Positions 49,569 to 58,028 of a DNA stretch of 64,000 nt are shown one piece after another (the first letter of the stretch is position 1; the number at the start of each line of letters is the position of its first letter). The DNA lies in assembly GCA_018365455.1 (NCBI GenBank), contig JAGZJZ010000002.1, forward strand, positions 142,788 to 206,787, read 5' to 3'. Both the position numbers and the translations under genes were made by a program. The notes beneath the pieces were generated by a model. The model made no database searches and had not been told where the DNA came from. It saw only the letters and a program-made list of their open reading frames with translations. This stretch comes from Clostridiales bacterium. Lineage in GTDB: Bacteria; Bacillota; Clostridia; Lachnospirales; Lachnospiraceae.

Positions 49569-49640
49569 TTGACTTTTGAGAAGAATAGTACTACTATTCT
49601 ATTAAAGAATTTATAAATAAATATAAAATCTTTAATAGAA
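49569..49640 (+). promoter_or_regulatory. Promoter with overlapping operator palindromes
   Basis: TTGACT (49569-49574), 17 bases, TACTAT (49592-49597). The -10 lies inside the palindrome AGAATAGT-ACT-ACTATTCT (49582-49600). A second, 12-bp inverted repeat TTCTATTAAAGA/TCTTTAATAGAA (49597-49608 with 49629-49640) follows in the leader. The preceding 49378-49568 is AT-rich without a gene. Candidate targets of the LacI regulator encoded in the operon. Confidence 0.7.
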
Positions 49641-49674
49641 CATTAAAGACATTTATTTGAAGGAGGATTTTAAA

Positions 49675-51057
49675 ATGAAAAAACGTTTAGCAGCAACATT
49701 ATTAGCAGTAACTTTAACGGCATCTATGATCGCTGGCTGTGGCAGTTCTGACAAATCAGCAGAAACTACCGCAGATAAGGGTACGGAATCAAGCCAGACA
49801 GCAACTGACGCAAAAGAAACAGACGGGAAAGCAGAAGACGGAAATGCAGATGAAGGAAAAGCAGAAGATGCAGGGTCCGGCGAAGAGGCGGAGCTTACGG
49901 TTTGGGCATGGGACAAGGCATTTAACGGCAAGGCACTGGAGGAAGCAGACAAGCTTTATGACGGGGCAAAAATTAATTTTGTAGAAATGTCAAAGGCTGA
50001 CTGTCTCCAGAAGATACATACCGTGTTGGCATCCGGTGTAACGGATGATCTTCCGGATATTGTAATCATCAGCGACCTTGCAGCTCAGGGATATCTCATG
50101 TCTTATCCGGATGCATTTCTGCCTATGGATGATGTAATCAATTATGATGATTTTGCCAGTTATAAAAAAGCAGCCGTTTCCTATGATGGTGTGGGATATG
50201 GAGTTCCGTTTGACACTGGTGTAGCCGGACTCTTTTACCGCACGGATTATATAGAAGAAGCAGGGTATACACAGGAAGATATGCAGGACCTGACCTGGGA
50301 TGAATATCTGGCTATGGGCGAAAAGTTAAAAGAAAAAGGTCATATGCTGCAGACATATAATCCAAACGACATCGCAGAATTTCAGATCATGATGCAGTCT
50401 GCAGGGAAGTGGTTTACCGATGCGGATGGAAATGCTGATTTTACAGACAATGCCGCTTTAAAAGAAAGCTTTGAGATATTCAAGACATTGAATGAATCCG
50501 ATTACTGTAAGGTAGTCAGTGACTGGACTGAATTTGCAGGAGCAATTAACGGCGGTGATGTGGCTTGTGTACTCCGTGGTTCCTGGATTTCATCTACCAT
50601 CATGGCAGCGGAAGACCAGAGCGGTAAATGGGCAGTAGCACCGGTTCCGAAATTAAGTGCAGAAGGTGCAACTAATAAATCCAACCAGGGCGGTTCCAGC
50701 TGGTATGTACTGAAAAATGCTAAAAATGCAGAAAAAGCAGCAGATTTCCTGGCTAATACATTTGCAGGAAGTACGGAATTATATAATACATTGTTAAAAT
50801 CCAGCAACATCATGGGAACTTATCTTCCGGCTGAAAGTGTAGAAGCTTATTCAGAACCATCTGAATTCTACGGCGGACAAAAACTAAATGCAGATCTGGC
50901 ATCCTGGTTAAAAGACATCCCGGCTGTTGATACAGGAGCCTTCTCAGCAGAAGCGCAGGCGGCACTCTTAGCTGTTACGCCGGAATATCTGGCTGGAGGC
51001 AATCTGGATGACTGCCTGAAAAATGCAGCAGAGCAGTTTAATCAGTCGATACAGTAA
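49675..51057 (+). CDS. Sugar ABC transporter substrate-binding lipoprotein
   Basis: 460-residue extracytoplasmic solute-binding protein of the carbohydrate (CUT1) class. The signal peptide ends in the lipobox SMIAGC, so Cys22 would be lipidated and anchor it to the membrane. A low-complexity acidic linker rich in E, K, D and T (about 25-70) follows, then the binding domain starting LTVWAWDKAFNG. AAGGAGG precedes ATG 49675. First gene of a GH42-containing operon, so beta-galactosides or galactan oligosaccharides are likely ligands. Confidence 0.9.
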   Translation: MKKRLAATLLAVTLTASMIAGCGSSDKSAETTADKGTESSQTATDAKETDGKAEDGNADEGKAEDAGSGEEAELTVWAWDKAFNGKALEEADKLYDGAKINFVEMSKADCLQKIHTVLASGVTDDLPDIVIISDLAAQGYLMSYPDAFLPMDDVINYDDFASYKKAAVSYDGVGYGVPFDTGVAGLFYRTDYIEEAGYTQEDMQDLTWDEYLAMGEKLKEKGHMLQTYNPNDIAEFQIMMQSAGKWFTDADGNADFTDNAALKESFEIFKTLNESDYCKVVSDWTEFAGAINGGDVACVLRGSWISSTIMAAEDQSGKWAVAPVPKLSAEGATNKSNQGGSSWYVLKNAKNAEKAADFLANTFAGSTELYNTLLKSSNIMGTYLPAESVEAYSEPSEFYGGQKLNADLASWLKDIPAVDTGAFSAEAQAALLAVTPEYLAGGNLDDCLKNAAEQFNQSIQ

Positions 51058-51088
51058 GTTCTGACGAATTACAAGGAGAAAAAAGTTT

Positions 51089-51145
51089 GGAACAAAAAGC
51101 GTTTCAAACTTACTATTGAAACAAATATCGTTTCAAACCTACTAT
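51089..51145 (+). promoter_or_regulatory. cre-like promoter-operator module, copies 2 and 3
   Basis: Two tandem copies of the module also seen at 20995. Copy 2 is 51089-51115 and copy 3 is 51118-51144. Each reads as a possible promoter: TTGGAA (51087-51092) with TACTAT (51111-51116), and TTGAAA (51116-51121) with TACTAT (51140-51145), both with 18-base spacers. The GTTTCAA/TTGAAAC pairs form alternating dyads (51101-51107 with 51116-51122, and that with 51131-51137). Confidence 0.5.
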
Positions 51146-51153
51146 TGGTGCAG

Positions 51154-51175
51154 TACCGCAGACTTGTCTGCGGTA
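51154..51175 (+). promoter_or_regulatory. Stable hairpin between binding-protein and permease genes
   Basis: TACCGCAGA/TCTGCGGTA (51154-51162 with 51167-51175) with a 4-base loop, no T-run. Such stems often protect the upstream mRNA and raise binding-protein yield over permease. Confidence 0.6.
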
Positions 51176-51191
51176 TGCAGGAGGTATAAGA

Positions 51192-52073
51192 ATGGAAACT
51201 AAAGGAAAGAAAAAATACCGCCTGACAGGGTGGTCCATGGTAGCGATAGCGGCCGCTCTGGTTTTGATTTTCAGCTATGTGCCGATGATCCAGGCGTTTA
51301 TCCTTTCCCTGAAAACGGGTAAGGGGGCTTCACTGCATTTCGCTGGATTGGCAAATTATATCAGAATGTTTAAAGACGCTACTTTTTGGACGACAATGGG
51401 AAATACGCTGCTCTATGCAGTAGTGCAGCTTCCTGTTATGCTGCTGGCAGCGCTGGTAATCGCCGTACTGCTCAATGACCCGAAGATGAAAATGAGAGGC
51501 TTTTACAGGACCTGTATTTTTCTTCCATGTGTAACATCTCTGGTATCCTATTCGATTTTATTTAAGAATTTATTTGCAGTAGACGGAATTGTCAACCAGG
51601 TGTTGTTAAAACTGAACATTGTAGACAAAGCAATCCCTTTTGTCCTGGATGCCGGATGGGCAAAAGCGGTAATTATCATAGCACTGATCTGGAGATATAC
51701 CGGATATTATATGATCTTTTACTTATCAGCCCTTCAAAATATAGACAAATCCGTATACGAAGCGGCAAAAATGGATGGGTGTAACTTCTTCCAGTCCTTT
51801 TTCAAAATTACAGTGCCGCTGCTGAAACCGATTGTATTTCTGACCAGCATTATGGCATTAAATACAACCCTGCAGCTATTCGATGAGGTAGTAAACCTGA
51901 CCGGAGGCGGACCGGGCAATGCAACCAGAACGATTTCTCAGTACATTTACGACCTTTCGTTTAATTATGTTCCAAGTTATGGATATTCAGCGGCAATCTC
52001 TTATGTAGTGCTTGTGTTAGTCATTATACTGACGATTGTGCAGAAAGGAATAACGGGTAGTAAGGATGAATAA
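51192..52073 (+). CDS. Sugar ABC transporter permease (MalF-type)
   Basis: 293-residue inner-membrane subunit with six hydrophobic segments. The cytoplasmic EAA loop is visible as YEAAKMDGCNFFQSFFKITVPLLKP near residues 192-217; it contacts the ATPase. AGGAGG precedes the start. It overlaps the second permease by 8 bases. No ATPase gene of this importer lies in the cluster, so a shared MsmK/UgpC-like ATPase encoded elsewhere is expected. Confidence 0.92.
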   Translation: METKGKKKYRLTGWSMVAIAAALVLIFSYVPMIQAFILSLKTGKGASLHFAGLANYIRMFKDATFWTTMGNTLLYAVVQLPVMLLAALVIAVLLNDPKMKMRGFYRTCIFLPCVTSLVSYSILFKNLFAVDGIVNQVLLKLNIVDKAIPFVLDAGWAKAVIIIALIWRYTGYYMIFYLSALQNIDKSVYEAAKMDGCNFFQSFFKITVPLLKPIVFLTSIMALNTTLQLFDEVVNLTGGGPGNATRTISQYIYDLSFNYVPSYGYSAAISYVVLVLVIILTIVQKGITGSKDE

Positions 52074-52872
52074 AGTAGGCGGAATTTTCAAACATCTGTT
52101 TTTAATTATTGTGTCACTGGTTTCCATTTTCCCTTTTTACTGGATGCTGGTCAGTGCCACAAATGACTCCAAGGATATTACTATGGGAAAGCTGACCTTT
52201 GGCTCTTCTCTGATCAAAAACGTAACAAATGCGTTTGAGACAGCAGACTTGTGGGGCGCATTTTTAAATTCCACGATACTGGCGGTCATTATTGTAGTCA
52301 TATCCCTGGTAATCTGTTCCCTTGCAGGATATGCATTTGTCATCTATCCAAGCAAAGGAAAAGATATTTTATTCATGGTTTTGATTGCGTCGATGATGGT
52401 TCCTTTTGCAGCAAAAATTATTCCCATGTTCCGCATGTTCTCGGAGATGAAACTGTTAAATAGTTACTGGGCGATCATTCTGCCGGCGATTGGTGCACCG
52501 TTTTTGATTTTCTTTTTTAAGCAGAATACCCATGCATTTCCGCAGGAGACAATCCAGGCAGCCAGAGTAGACGGGTTAAATGAATTACAAATATTTATAA
52601 GAATTTTTATGCCGATGATGAAGTCCACCTATGCGGCAGCAGGAATCTTTTCATTCATGGCAAGCTGGAATAATTATATGTGGCCGCTGATTGCGCTGCA
52701 GAGCAACTCCAAGTTCACCCTGCCTCTTACGGTTTCTAACCTGGCAGCGGGATTTACACCGGATTACGGTATGGTAATGGTGGGAATTATTATTTCAACG
52801 GTTCCTACAATTTTAGTATTCTTCCTGCTTCAGAATGCATTTGTGGAAGGTATGGTAGGCTCTGTCAAATAA
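52066..52872 (+). CDS. Sugar ABC transporter permease (MalG-type)
   Basis: 268-residue partner permease with six membrane segments. The start VGGIFKHLFLIIVSLVSIFPFYWMLVSA is typical of MalG-type proteins. The EAA loop is ETIQAARVDGLNELQIFIRIFMPMM (about 160-184). The first eight bases overlap the previous gene. The C-terminus QNAFVEGMVGSVK is standard for the class. Forms the heterodimeric channel with the preceding permease. Confidence 0.92.
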   Translation: MNKVGGIFKHLFLIIVSLVSIFPFYWMLVSATNDSKDITMGKLTFGSSLIKNVTNAFETADLWGAFLNSTILAVIIVVISLVICSLAGYAFVIYPSKGKDILFMVLIASMMVPFAAKIIPMFRMFSEMKLLNSYWAIILPAIGAPFLIFFFKQNTHAFPQETIQAARVDGLNELQIFIRIFMPMMKSTYAAAGIFSFMASWNNYMWPLIALQSNSKFTLPLTVSNLAAGFTPDYGMVMVGIIISTVPTILVFFLLQNAFVEGMVGSVK

Positions 52873-52978
52873 CCTGCGTTATTTACATTGACAAGTAGTA
52901 AACACCAGTGATAATATAAAACTAAATAAAGATTTAATAAATATTTAGAAAAATTTATAATCCAAAAAAGGATGGTAT

Positions 52979-54010
52979 ATGATGGGGATAAAAGTGAAAG
53001 ATTTGGCAAGTATGTTGAATTTGTCGCCCTCTACGGTATCACTGGTGTTGAACAACAGACCTGGAATCAGCGAGGCGACAAGAAATAAAGTACGTAAGGC
53101 AGTAAAAGATATGGGATATGAGGAGCTGCTTGTATCGGAATCTCAGGAGAAAAAGAATATTCTATTCCTGGTTTACCGTAAACATGGCATAGCTCCCGCC
53201 AGTACCCCTTATTTTTCCCAGCTTTTTTCGGAAATCATTGAAGGTGTGGAGAGCCAGATTAAGATTAAAGGCTATAACCTGATGATATCTTATACAGACA
53301 AAGATACGATATTGGAAGAGGCTGAGAAGATCAAGAAGCAGGATGTAGAAGGCGTGCTGGTTCTGGCAACAGAGATGGCAGAGGAACAGATTAAGATTTT
53401 TACAGATTTAAAAGTTCCGGTAGTTATGGTTGATAACTATATGGAACACCGTAAATTTGATTGTGTAACTATAAATAATGAGCAGGGTGTCTATCAGGTG
53501 GTAGAGCATCTTGCTAAAATGGGACATAAAAGAATTGGTTACTTGCATGTTAGCCAAAACGCGAACAATTTCACAGAACGCTACTACGGATTTAAAAGAG
53601 CAGTGGAAAAATGCGGATTGCCTTTAAATGAACGGGATATCATCTGGATTGCCACAGACGGGGGAGAAGCTGTTTACAGTGAGTTAAAGCATAAGCTGGA
53701 AGAGCAGAAAGATCTGCCGGGGGCATTTTTTGCAGATAATGATATCGTAGCAATATGCGCCATGCGTGTATTCCGTGAATTGGGCTATAAGATTCCGGAA
53801 GACATTTCCATAGTCGGATTTGATAATATGACCCTTTCCGAAATGTTAGATCCTCCACTTACCACGATTCAGATACCCAAGCATAAGATCGGAGTATCGG
53901 CAGTGAATCTGATAGTTGAGAAGATCAGTGAAAATACGGAGGGCGTTGTAAAAATGGAAGTTGGGACCAGACTGGTAGCCCGAAGCAGCGTAAAACGTAT
54001 CAGCGAGTAA
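52979..54010 (+). CDS. LacI-family regulator of the GH42 operon
   Basis: 343-residue regulator with N-terminal helix-turn-helix (VKDLASMLNLSPSTVSLVLNNRPGISEATRNKV) and a sugar-sensing periplasmic-binding-like domain. Two adjacent ATG codons (52979 and 52982) are both possible; AAAGGATGG suits either. It lies within the operon, 107 bases after the permease and 39 before the beta-galactosidase. The palindromes at 49582-49640 and the dyads at 51101-51137 are candidate operators. The effector is probably a galactoside. Confidence 0.88.
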   Translation: MMGIKVKDLASMLNLSPSTVSLVLNNRPGISEATRNKVRKAVKDMGYEELLVSESQEKKNILFLVYRKHGIAPASTPYFSQLFSEIIEGVESQIKIKGYNLMISYTDKDTILEEAEKIKKQDVEGVLVLATEMAEEQIKIFTDLKVPVVMVDNYMEHRKFDCVTINNEQGVYQVVEHLAKMGHKRIGYLHVSQNANNFTERYYGFKRAVEKCGLPLNERDIIWIATDGGEAVYSELKHKLEEQKDLPGAFFADNDIVAICAMRVFRELGYKIPEDISIVGFDNMTLSEMLDPPLTTIQIPKHKIGVSAVNLIVEKISENTEGVVKMEVGTRLVARSSVKRISE

Positions 54011-54048
54011 TCCTTATATTCAAAGAGAATAAAGGAGAAGTATTAATT

Positions 54049-56070
54049 ATGCATAGTAAAAAAACACCATTTGTATTGTATGGCGGTGATTATAATCCGG
54101 AGCAGTGGGATGATGCCACCATAGAACAAGATATGCAATTATTTAAAAAAGCTGGAATAAATCTTGTGACATTACCGGTGTTTGCATGGGCAAAAATCGA
54201 GCCCAGGGAAGGTGAATACCATTTTGAATGGTTAGATAAGATTTTAAAAAAGCTGTGGGAAAATAAAATATATGTCATTATGGCAACGCCTACTACGGCA
54301 CAGCCTGCATGGCTGTCTAAAAATTATCCGGAAGTGCTGCCTGTGGATATCGCAGGGCGGAAGAGAACTCATGGAATGCGTGTGTTCTTCTGTGTGAACA
54401 GTGAAAAGTACCGGGAGCGGGCGGCAGCAATTGCAACAGAGATGGCAAAGCGCTATCATACGTATCCGGGACTTGTAGGATGGCATGTGGCAAATGAATA
54501 TGGTACATATTGTTATTGCGAAAATTGTCAGAAACAGTTTCGGATTTGGCTAGAAAAACGTTACGGAACCATTGAACACTTAAACGATAAATGGAATACA
54601 GCGTTCTGGGGACGCGTTGTCTATGATTTTGATGAAATTATGCTCCCTACGGAGTTAAACGACGATTATCGTTTTAATCCGGCAATTCAGCTGGACTATA
54701 TGCGATTTGTAACGGATTCTACCCTGGAATGCTACTTAAACGAAGCAGATATTCTGAAGAAATATACCCCGGATCTTCCTGTCTTCAGTAATATTTCGGG
54801 ATTTATTAAAAAGTTAAATCAGTTTAAAATGGTAGAACATATGGACTCAGCCGCATGGGACAATTATCCGGGACCCAGGGATGAAAGAAGCCTTCCGGCT
54901 CTGAAACATGATATTATGCGGGCTTTAAAGGATGGGGAATCTTACATTATTGCCGAGCAGTCTCCCAACCAGCAGAACTGGCAGCCGTATAACAAACTGA
55001 AGCGGCCGGGAGAGGTGCGGACCATTGCCTATCAGGGACTAGCCAGAGGGGCGGATGCCTGCCTTTTCTTCCAGATGCGCCAGTCCGTGGGCGGACAGGA
55101 AAAGTTCCATGGGGCAGTTATTTCCCATGCGGGGACTGATGATACCAGAATATACCGGGAAATAGCAGAACTTGGTCAGGAATTACAGAAACTGGGCGAT
55201 ACATTTCTGGAAGGAAAGATTGATGCAAAAGCAGCATTCCTGTTTGACTGGGACAGTTGGTGGGCACTGGAACTGACCAGCGGGCCTACAAAGGACATGG
55301 ATTATCTGGCTCAGGTCCATAAATATTATAAAGCCTTTTATGAGAAAAATATCCCGGTGGATATCATTAAGGTCACGGCGGATTTGAGTAAATATAAGAT
55401 TGTAGTGGCTCCTTTGCTGTATATGATGAAGCCTGGTGTGGCTGAGAAAATTCAACAATTTACGGCAGAGGGTGGTACTTTCCTGGCGACTTATATGACC
55501 GGTGTGGCTGATGAAAATGACCGGTGTATCTTTGGCGCAGCGCCTGGAGAACTTTCTGAAACGCTGGGTCTTTGGGTGGAAGAAACCGACGCCATGTTCC
55601 CGGATGAGCAGAATTCCATTCTGGTAAACGTAAACAGCCTTCCGCTTCAGGAGAAATACACCTCCGGATTTTTATGCGATGTCATCCGTCCCACTACTGC
55701 GAAAACGCTGGCTGTATATGGACACGATTTTTACAAAGGAGTGCCTTGTGTAACGGTAAATGAAGTTGGAAAAGGGAAAGCATATTATCTGGGCTGCGAA
55801 CCGGATGATGCATTTTTGTCAGATTTTGTGGGCTGTATCTGTGAAGAACAGGGCCTGGCGCCGCTGTTTGAGACCGGCGGAGAAATTGAACTTTCCACAA
55901 GAACCGGAAAAGACGGAGACGTTACGTTTGCTATCAACCATGGTACAAAAACCGGATGGGTGAATCTGGGAACACAGCAATATAAGAATTTGCTGAAGGA
56001 TGAATTGCTATCCGGTAAATGTGAAATCGGGGGCAGAGATGTAATGATTATCAGAAAACAGTGTGAATAA
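54049..56070 (+). CDS. Beta-galactosidase, GH42
   Basis: 673-residue cytoplasmic glycoside hydrolase of family 42. The acid/base is Glu150 (GWHVANEYG) and the nucleophile Glu303 (IIAEQSPNQQNW). The zinc site of the family is present: Cys115, Cys155, Cys157 and Cys160 (CYCENC). The domains are the catalytic barrel (to about 390), a trimerisation domain (about 395-600) and a small C-terminal beta domain. No signal peptide, so it acts on imported oligosaccharides. Members cleave lactose or galacto-oligosaccharides from galactan or milk sugars. AAAGGAG precedes the ATG. Confidence 0.93.
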   Translation: MHSKKTPFVLYGGDYNPEQWDDATIEQDMQLFKKAGINLVTLPVFAWAKIEPREGEYHFEWLDKILKKLWENKIYVIMATPTTAQPAWLSKNYPEVLPVDIAGRKRTHGMRVFFCVNSEKYRERAAAIATEMAKRYHTYPGLVGWHVANEYGTYCYCENCQKQFRIWLEKRYGTIEHLNDKWNTAFWGRVVYDFDEIMLPTELNDDYRFNPAIQLDYMRFVTDSTLECYLNEADILKKYTPDLPVFSNISGFIKKLNQFKMVEHMDSAAWDNYPGPRDERSLPALKHDIMRALKDGESYIIAEQSPNQQNWQPYNKLKRPGEVRTIAYQGLARGADACLFFQMRQSVGGQEKFHGAVISHAGTDDTRIYREIAELGQELQKLGDTFLEGKIDAKAAFLFDWDSWWALELTSGPTKDMDYLAQVHKYYKAFYEKNIPVDIIKVTADLSKYKIVVAPLLYMMKPGVAEKIQQFTAEGGTFLATYMTGVADENDRCIFGAAPGELSETLGLWVEETDAMFPDEQNSILVNVNSLPLQEKYTSGFLCDVIRPTTAKTLAVYGHDFYKGVPCVTVNEVGKGKAYYLGCEPDDAFLSDFVGCICEEQGLAPLFETGGEIELSTRTGKDGDVTFAINHGTKTGWVNLGTQQYKNLLKDELLSGKCEIGGRDVMIIRKQCE

Positions 56071-56092
56071 AAAAGTGCTGAATTTTAAATTG

Positions 56093-56122
56093 GGCACATT
56101 GCATATATACATGCAATGTGCC
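56093..56122 (+). terminator. Hairpin after the GH42 gene
   Basis: GGCACATTGCAT/ATGCAATGTGCC (56093-56104 with 56111-56122), a 12-bp perfect stem with a weak following T tract. Confidence 0.7.
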
Positions 56123-56215
56123 TGTTTAATTTGGTCGAATAATCGGAATTTATAGTAAAAACTCATATGAAATATTACATAATTCTAAACTTATAAAAAA
56201 AGTCTAAATTTTTGG

Positions 56216-56244
56216 TTGACAATTTTTGGTATATTTGTTATATT
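56216..56244 (+). promoter_or_regulatory. Promoter of the LicT-PTS operon
   Basis: TTGACA (56216-56221), 17 bases, TATATT (56239-56244). Transcription should begin near 56251, 15 bases before the RAT. Confidence 0.75.
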
Positions 56245-56265
56245 AAAAACGAATTAAATACATAT

Positions 56266-56347
56266 GGATTGTTACTGGCAGGCAGGCAAAACCAATTTTG
56301 AACGTAAGAAAAATTTATGTTTTCTTACTACAAAATTGGTTTTTTTT
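56266..56347 (+). promoter_or_regulatory. RAT antiterminator and overlapping terminator 1
   Basis: The ribonucleic antiterminator (56266-56293) has the classic GGATTGTTACTG...GCAGGCAAAACC frame of LicT/SacY targets. Its last bases overlap the terminator stem AAAACCAATTTTG/CAAAATTGGTTTT (56288-56300 with 56331-56343), which also holds an inner stem GTAAGAAAA/TTTTCTTAC (56304-56312 with 56320-56328) and is followed by T. Binding of the antiterminator protein would prevent the terminator. Confidence 0.95.
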
Positions 56348-56368
56348 ATTTCTGGGGTGAAGTGAATT

Positions 56369-57196
56369 ATGAAGATAGATAAAATTATTAACAATAATAT
56401 TGTCAGCGCTCTGGAAGATGATGGGAAAGAAATTATTGTGATGGGACGGGGGATTGGATTCAATACAAAGCCCGGCAGAGAGATTCAGGAGAAGAAAATT
56501 GAGAAAATATTCCGCATGGACAGTCAGAATACCGTGGATAAGTTCAAACAGCTCCTGGAAAATATGCCGCTTAAGCACATTCAGGCATCTATGGAGATTA
56601 TTACTTATGCAAAGAGTGTCCTGAACAGAAGGTTGAATCAGAACATCTACATTACCCTCACCGACCATATTAATTTTGCCATAGAGCGTTTTAATGAAAA
56701 TATGACATTTACAAATCCGTTATTGCATGAGGTAAAGGCTTTTTATAAAGAGGAATACCTGATTGGGGAATATGCCATTGCATTAATAGAGCGGTGGATC
56801 GGTGTAACCCTGCCTGTGGATGAGGCAGGATTCATTGCGCTGCACATCGTAAATGCAGAATTTAATACCGGAATGCGTGATACGATTGATATTACGAACC
56901 TGATACAAAATGTTGTGAAAATTGTAAAAGAATATTTTGGAATGAATCTGGATGAAATGTCCCTGAATTATCAGCGTTTCGTGACTCATCTGAGATTTCT
57001 GGCACAGAGAATTATCGCAAAAGAACTGTTAAACAGTGAAAACAGTGAATTTAACCGATTGATCCTGCAGCTGTATCCGGAAGAATATGCATGCAGTTTA
57101 AAGATTAAGGAGTACATCAAAGAGATATACCGCCACGATGTAACGGAAGAAGAAACCGCTTATCTGGCTGTACATATTAAGAGAATGAGAATGTAA
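56369..57196 (+). CDS. licT: BglG/LicT-family transcription antiterminator
   Basis: 275-residue RNA-binding regulator. Residues 1-56 are the CAT RNA-binding domain (KIINNNIVSALEDDGKEIIVMGRGIGF). PRD1 and PRD2 carry the four phosphorylatable histidines at 100, 159, 207 and 269, the same numbers as in Bacillus LicT, so the usual control by EII (inhibitory, PRD1) and HPr (stimulating, PRD2) should apply. It is the first gene behind RAT 1 and probably also acts on RAT 2 at 59523. The adjacent PTS suggests glucose or N-acetylglucosamine sensing, so the true paralogue name may be GlcT-like or NagR-like. Confidence 0.92.
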   Translation: MKIDKIINNNIVSALEDDGKEIIVMGRGIGFNTKPGREIQEKKIEKIFRMDSQNTVDKFKQLLENMPLKHIQASMEIITYAKSVLNRRLNQNIYITLTDHINFAIERFNENMTFTNPLLHEVKAFYKEEYLIGEYAIALIERWIGVTLPVDEAGFIALHIVNAEFNTGMRDTIDITNLIQNVVKIVKEYFGMNLDEMSLNYQRFVTHLRFLAQRIIAKELLNSENSEFNRLILQLYPEEYACSLKIKEYIKEIYRHDVTEEETAYLAVHIKRMRM

Positions 57197-57213
57197 AAGA
57201 GAGGAGAATACAT

Positions 57214-57693
57214 ATGTTTGGATCAATAAAAAAGATGTTTGGTTCCAAAGAAAAGATTTTGGCACCTGTAGAAGGGAAGGTTGTTCCGTTAAGTGAAGTA
57301 AATGACCCTACCTTCAGCCAGGAAATTCTGGGAAAAGGGGTTGCCATTATTCCGGAGAGAGGACGGGTTGTTGCACCGGTAAGCGGAGAAGTCACAGTAC
57401 TGTTTCCAACGCTTCATGCAGTCAGTATTACAACGGATTCCGGGGTTGAACTCATCGTCCATGTGGGACTGGATACAGTAAATTTAAAAGGGGTCCATTA
57501 CAAAGCACATGCAAAACAGGGCGACCGGGTAAAAGCGGGTGATCTTCTTTTAGAATTTGACATTGAAGCCATCATAGAAGACGGATACGAAGTGATTACG
57601 CCTGTAATTATCTGCAATGCATCGGATTATCCGAATATGGAATGCCACACGGATATGCATGCAAATGAACTGGATCCGATTATTGAGTTGTAG
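57214..57693 (+). CDS. crr: PTS glucose-family EIIA domain protein
   Basis: 159-residue single-domain EIIA. The active-site histidines are His68 (FPTLHAV) and His83 (LIVHVGLDTVNLKG), the latter being phosphorylated by HPr. The GKGVAIIPERGRVVAPVSG stretch is typical. It passes phosphate to the EIIB of the EIICB encoded two genes on. GAGGAG precedes the ATG. HPr starts 10 bases after its stop. Confidence 0.93.
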   Translation: MFGSIKKMFGSKEKILAPVEGKVVPLSEVNDPTFSQEILGKGVAIIPERGRVVAPVSGEVTVLFPTLHAVSITTDSGVELIVHVGLDTVNLKGVHYKAHAKQGDRVKAGDLLLEFDIEAIIEDGYEVITPVIICNASDYPNMECHTDMHANELDPIIEL

Positions 57694-57703
57694 GAAAGTG
57701 CCT

Positions 57704-57952
57704 ATGAGGGAGTTCGAATATGAAATAAAAGATTTACTGGGATTACATGCAAGACCTGCATCCCGGGTTTTTATGGAAGCGAGAAAATATGAATGTAAGA
57801 TTGAGGCTCTGTGTGGGAATAAAAGGGCAGACTGCAAAAGCCTACTGGAACTGATGGGACTGGGGGCAAAATATGGCAGTCGGATTCTGTTTCGTTTTGA
57901 CGGATCAGATGAAGAAGAAGCAGCAGCGTGCTTTGGGCAATTATTACTATAG
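57704..57952 (+). CDS. ptsH: HPr-family phosphocarrier protein
   Basis: 82-residue phosphocarrier. His15 (LLGLHARPAS) is the EI phosphorylation site and Ser46 (DCKSLLELMGLG) the HPr-kinase site, so catabolite signalling is possible. ATG 57704 is chosen because it gives the standard N-terminus; the frame is open further upstream inside the EIIA gene. HPr is usually encoded with EI, but here it stands between EIIA and EIICB, giving the system its own carrier. The ribosome-binding site, GGAAAG, is only moderate. Confidence 0.9.
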   Translation: MREFEYEIKDLLGLHARPASRVFMEARKYECKIEALCGNKRADCKSLLELMGLGAKYGSRILFRFDGSDEEEAAACFGQLLL

Positions 57953-58028
57953 TGTGGATTTGAACTTGCGGGAGAGCAAGATCAGATAAAAAATGTCTGA
58001 AAAGGCGAGAGAAAGGAGATTCATAGTT

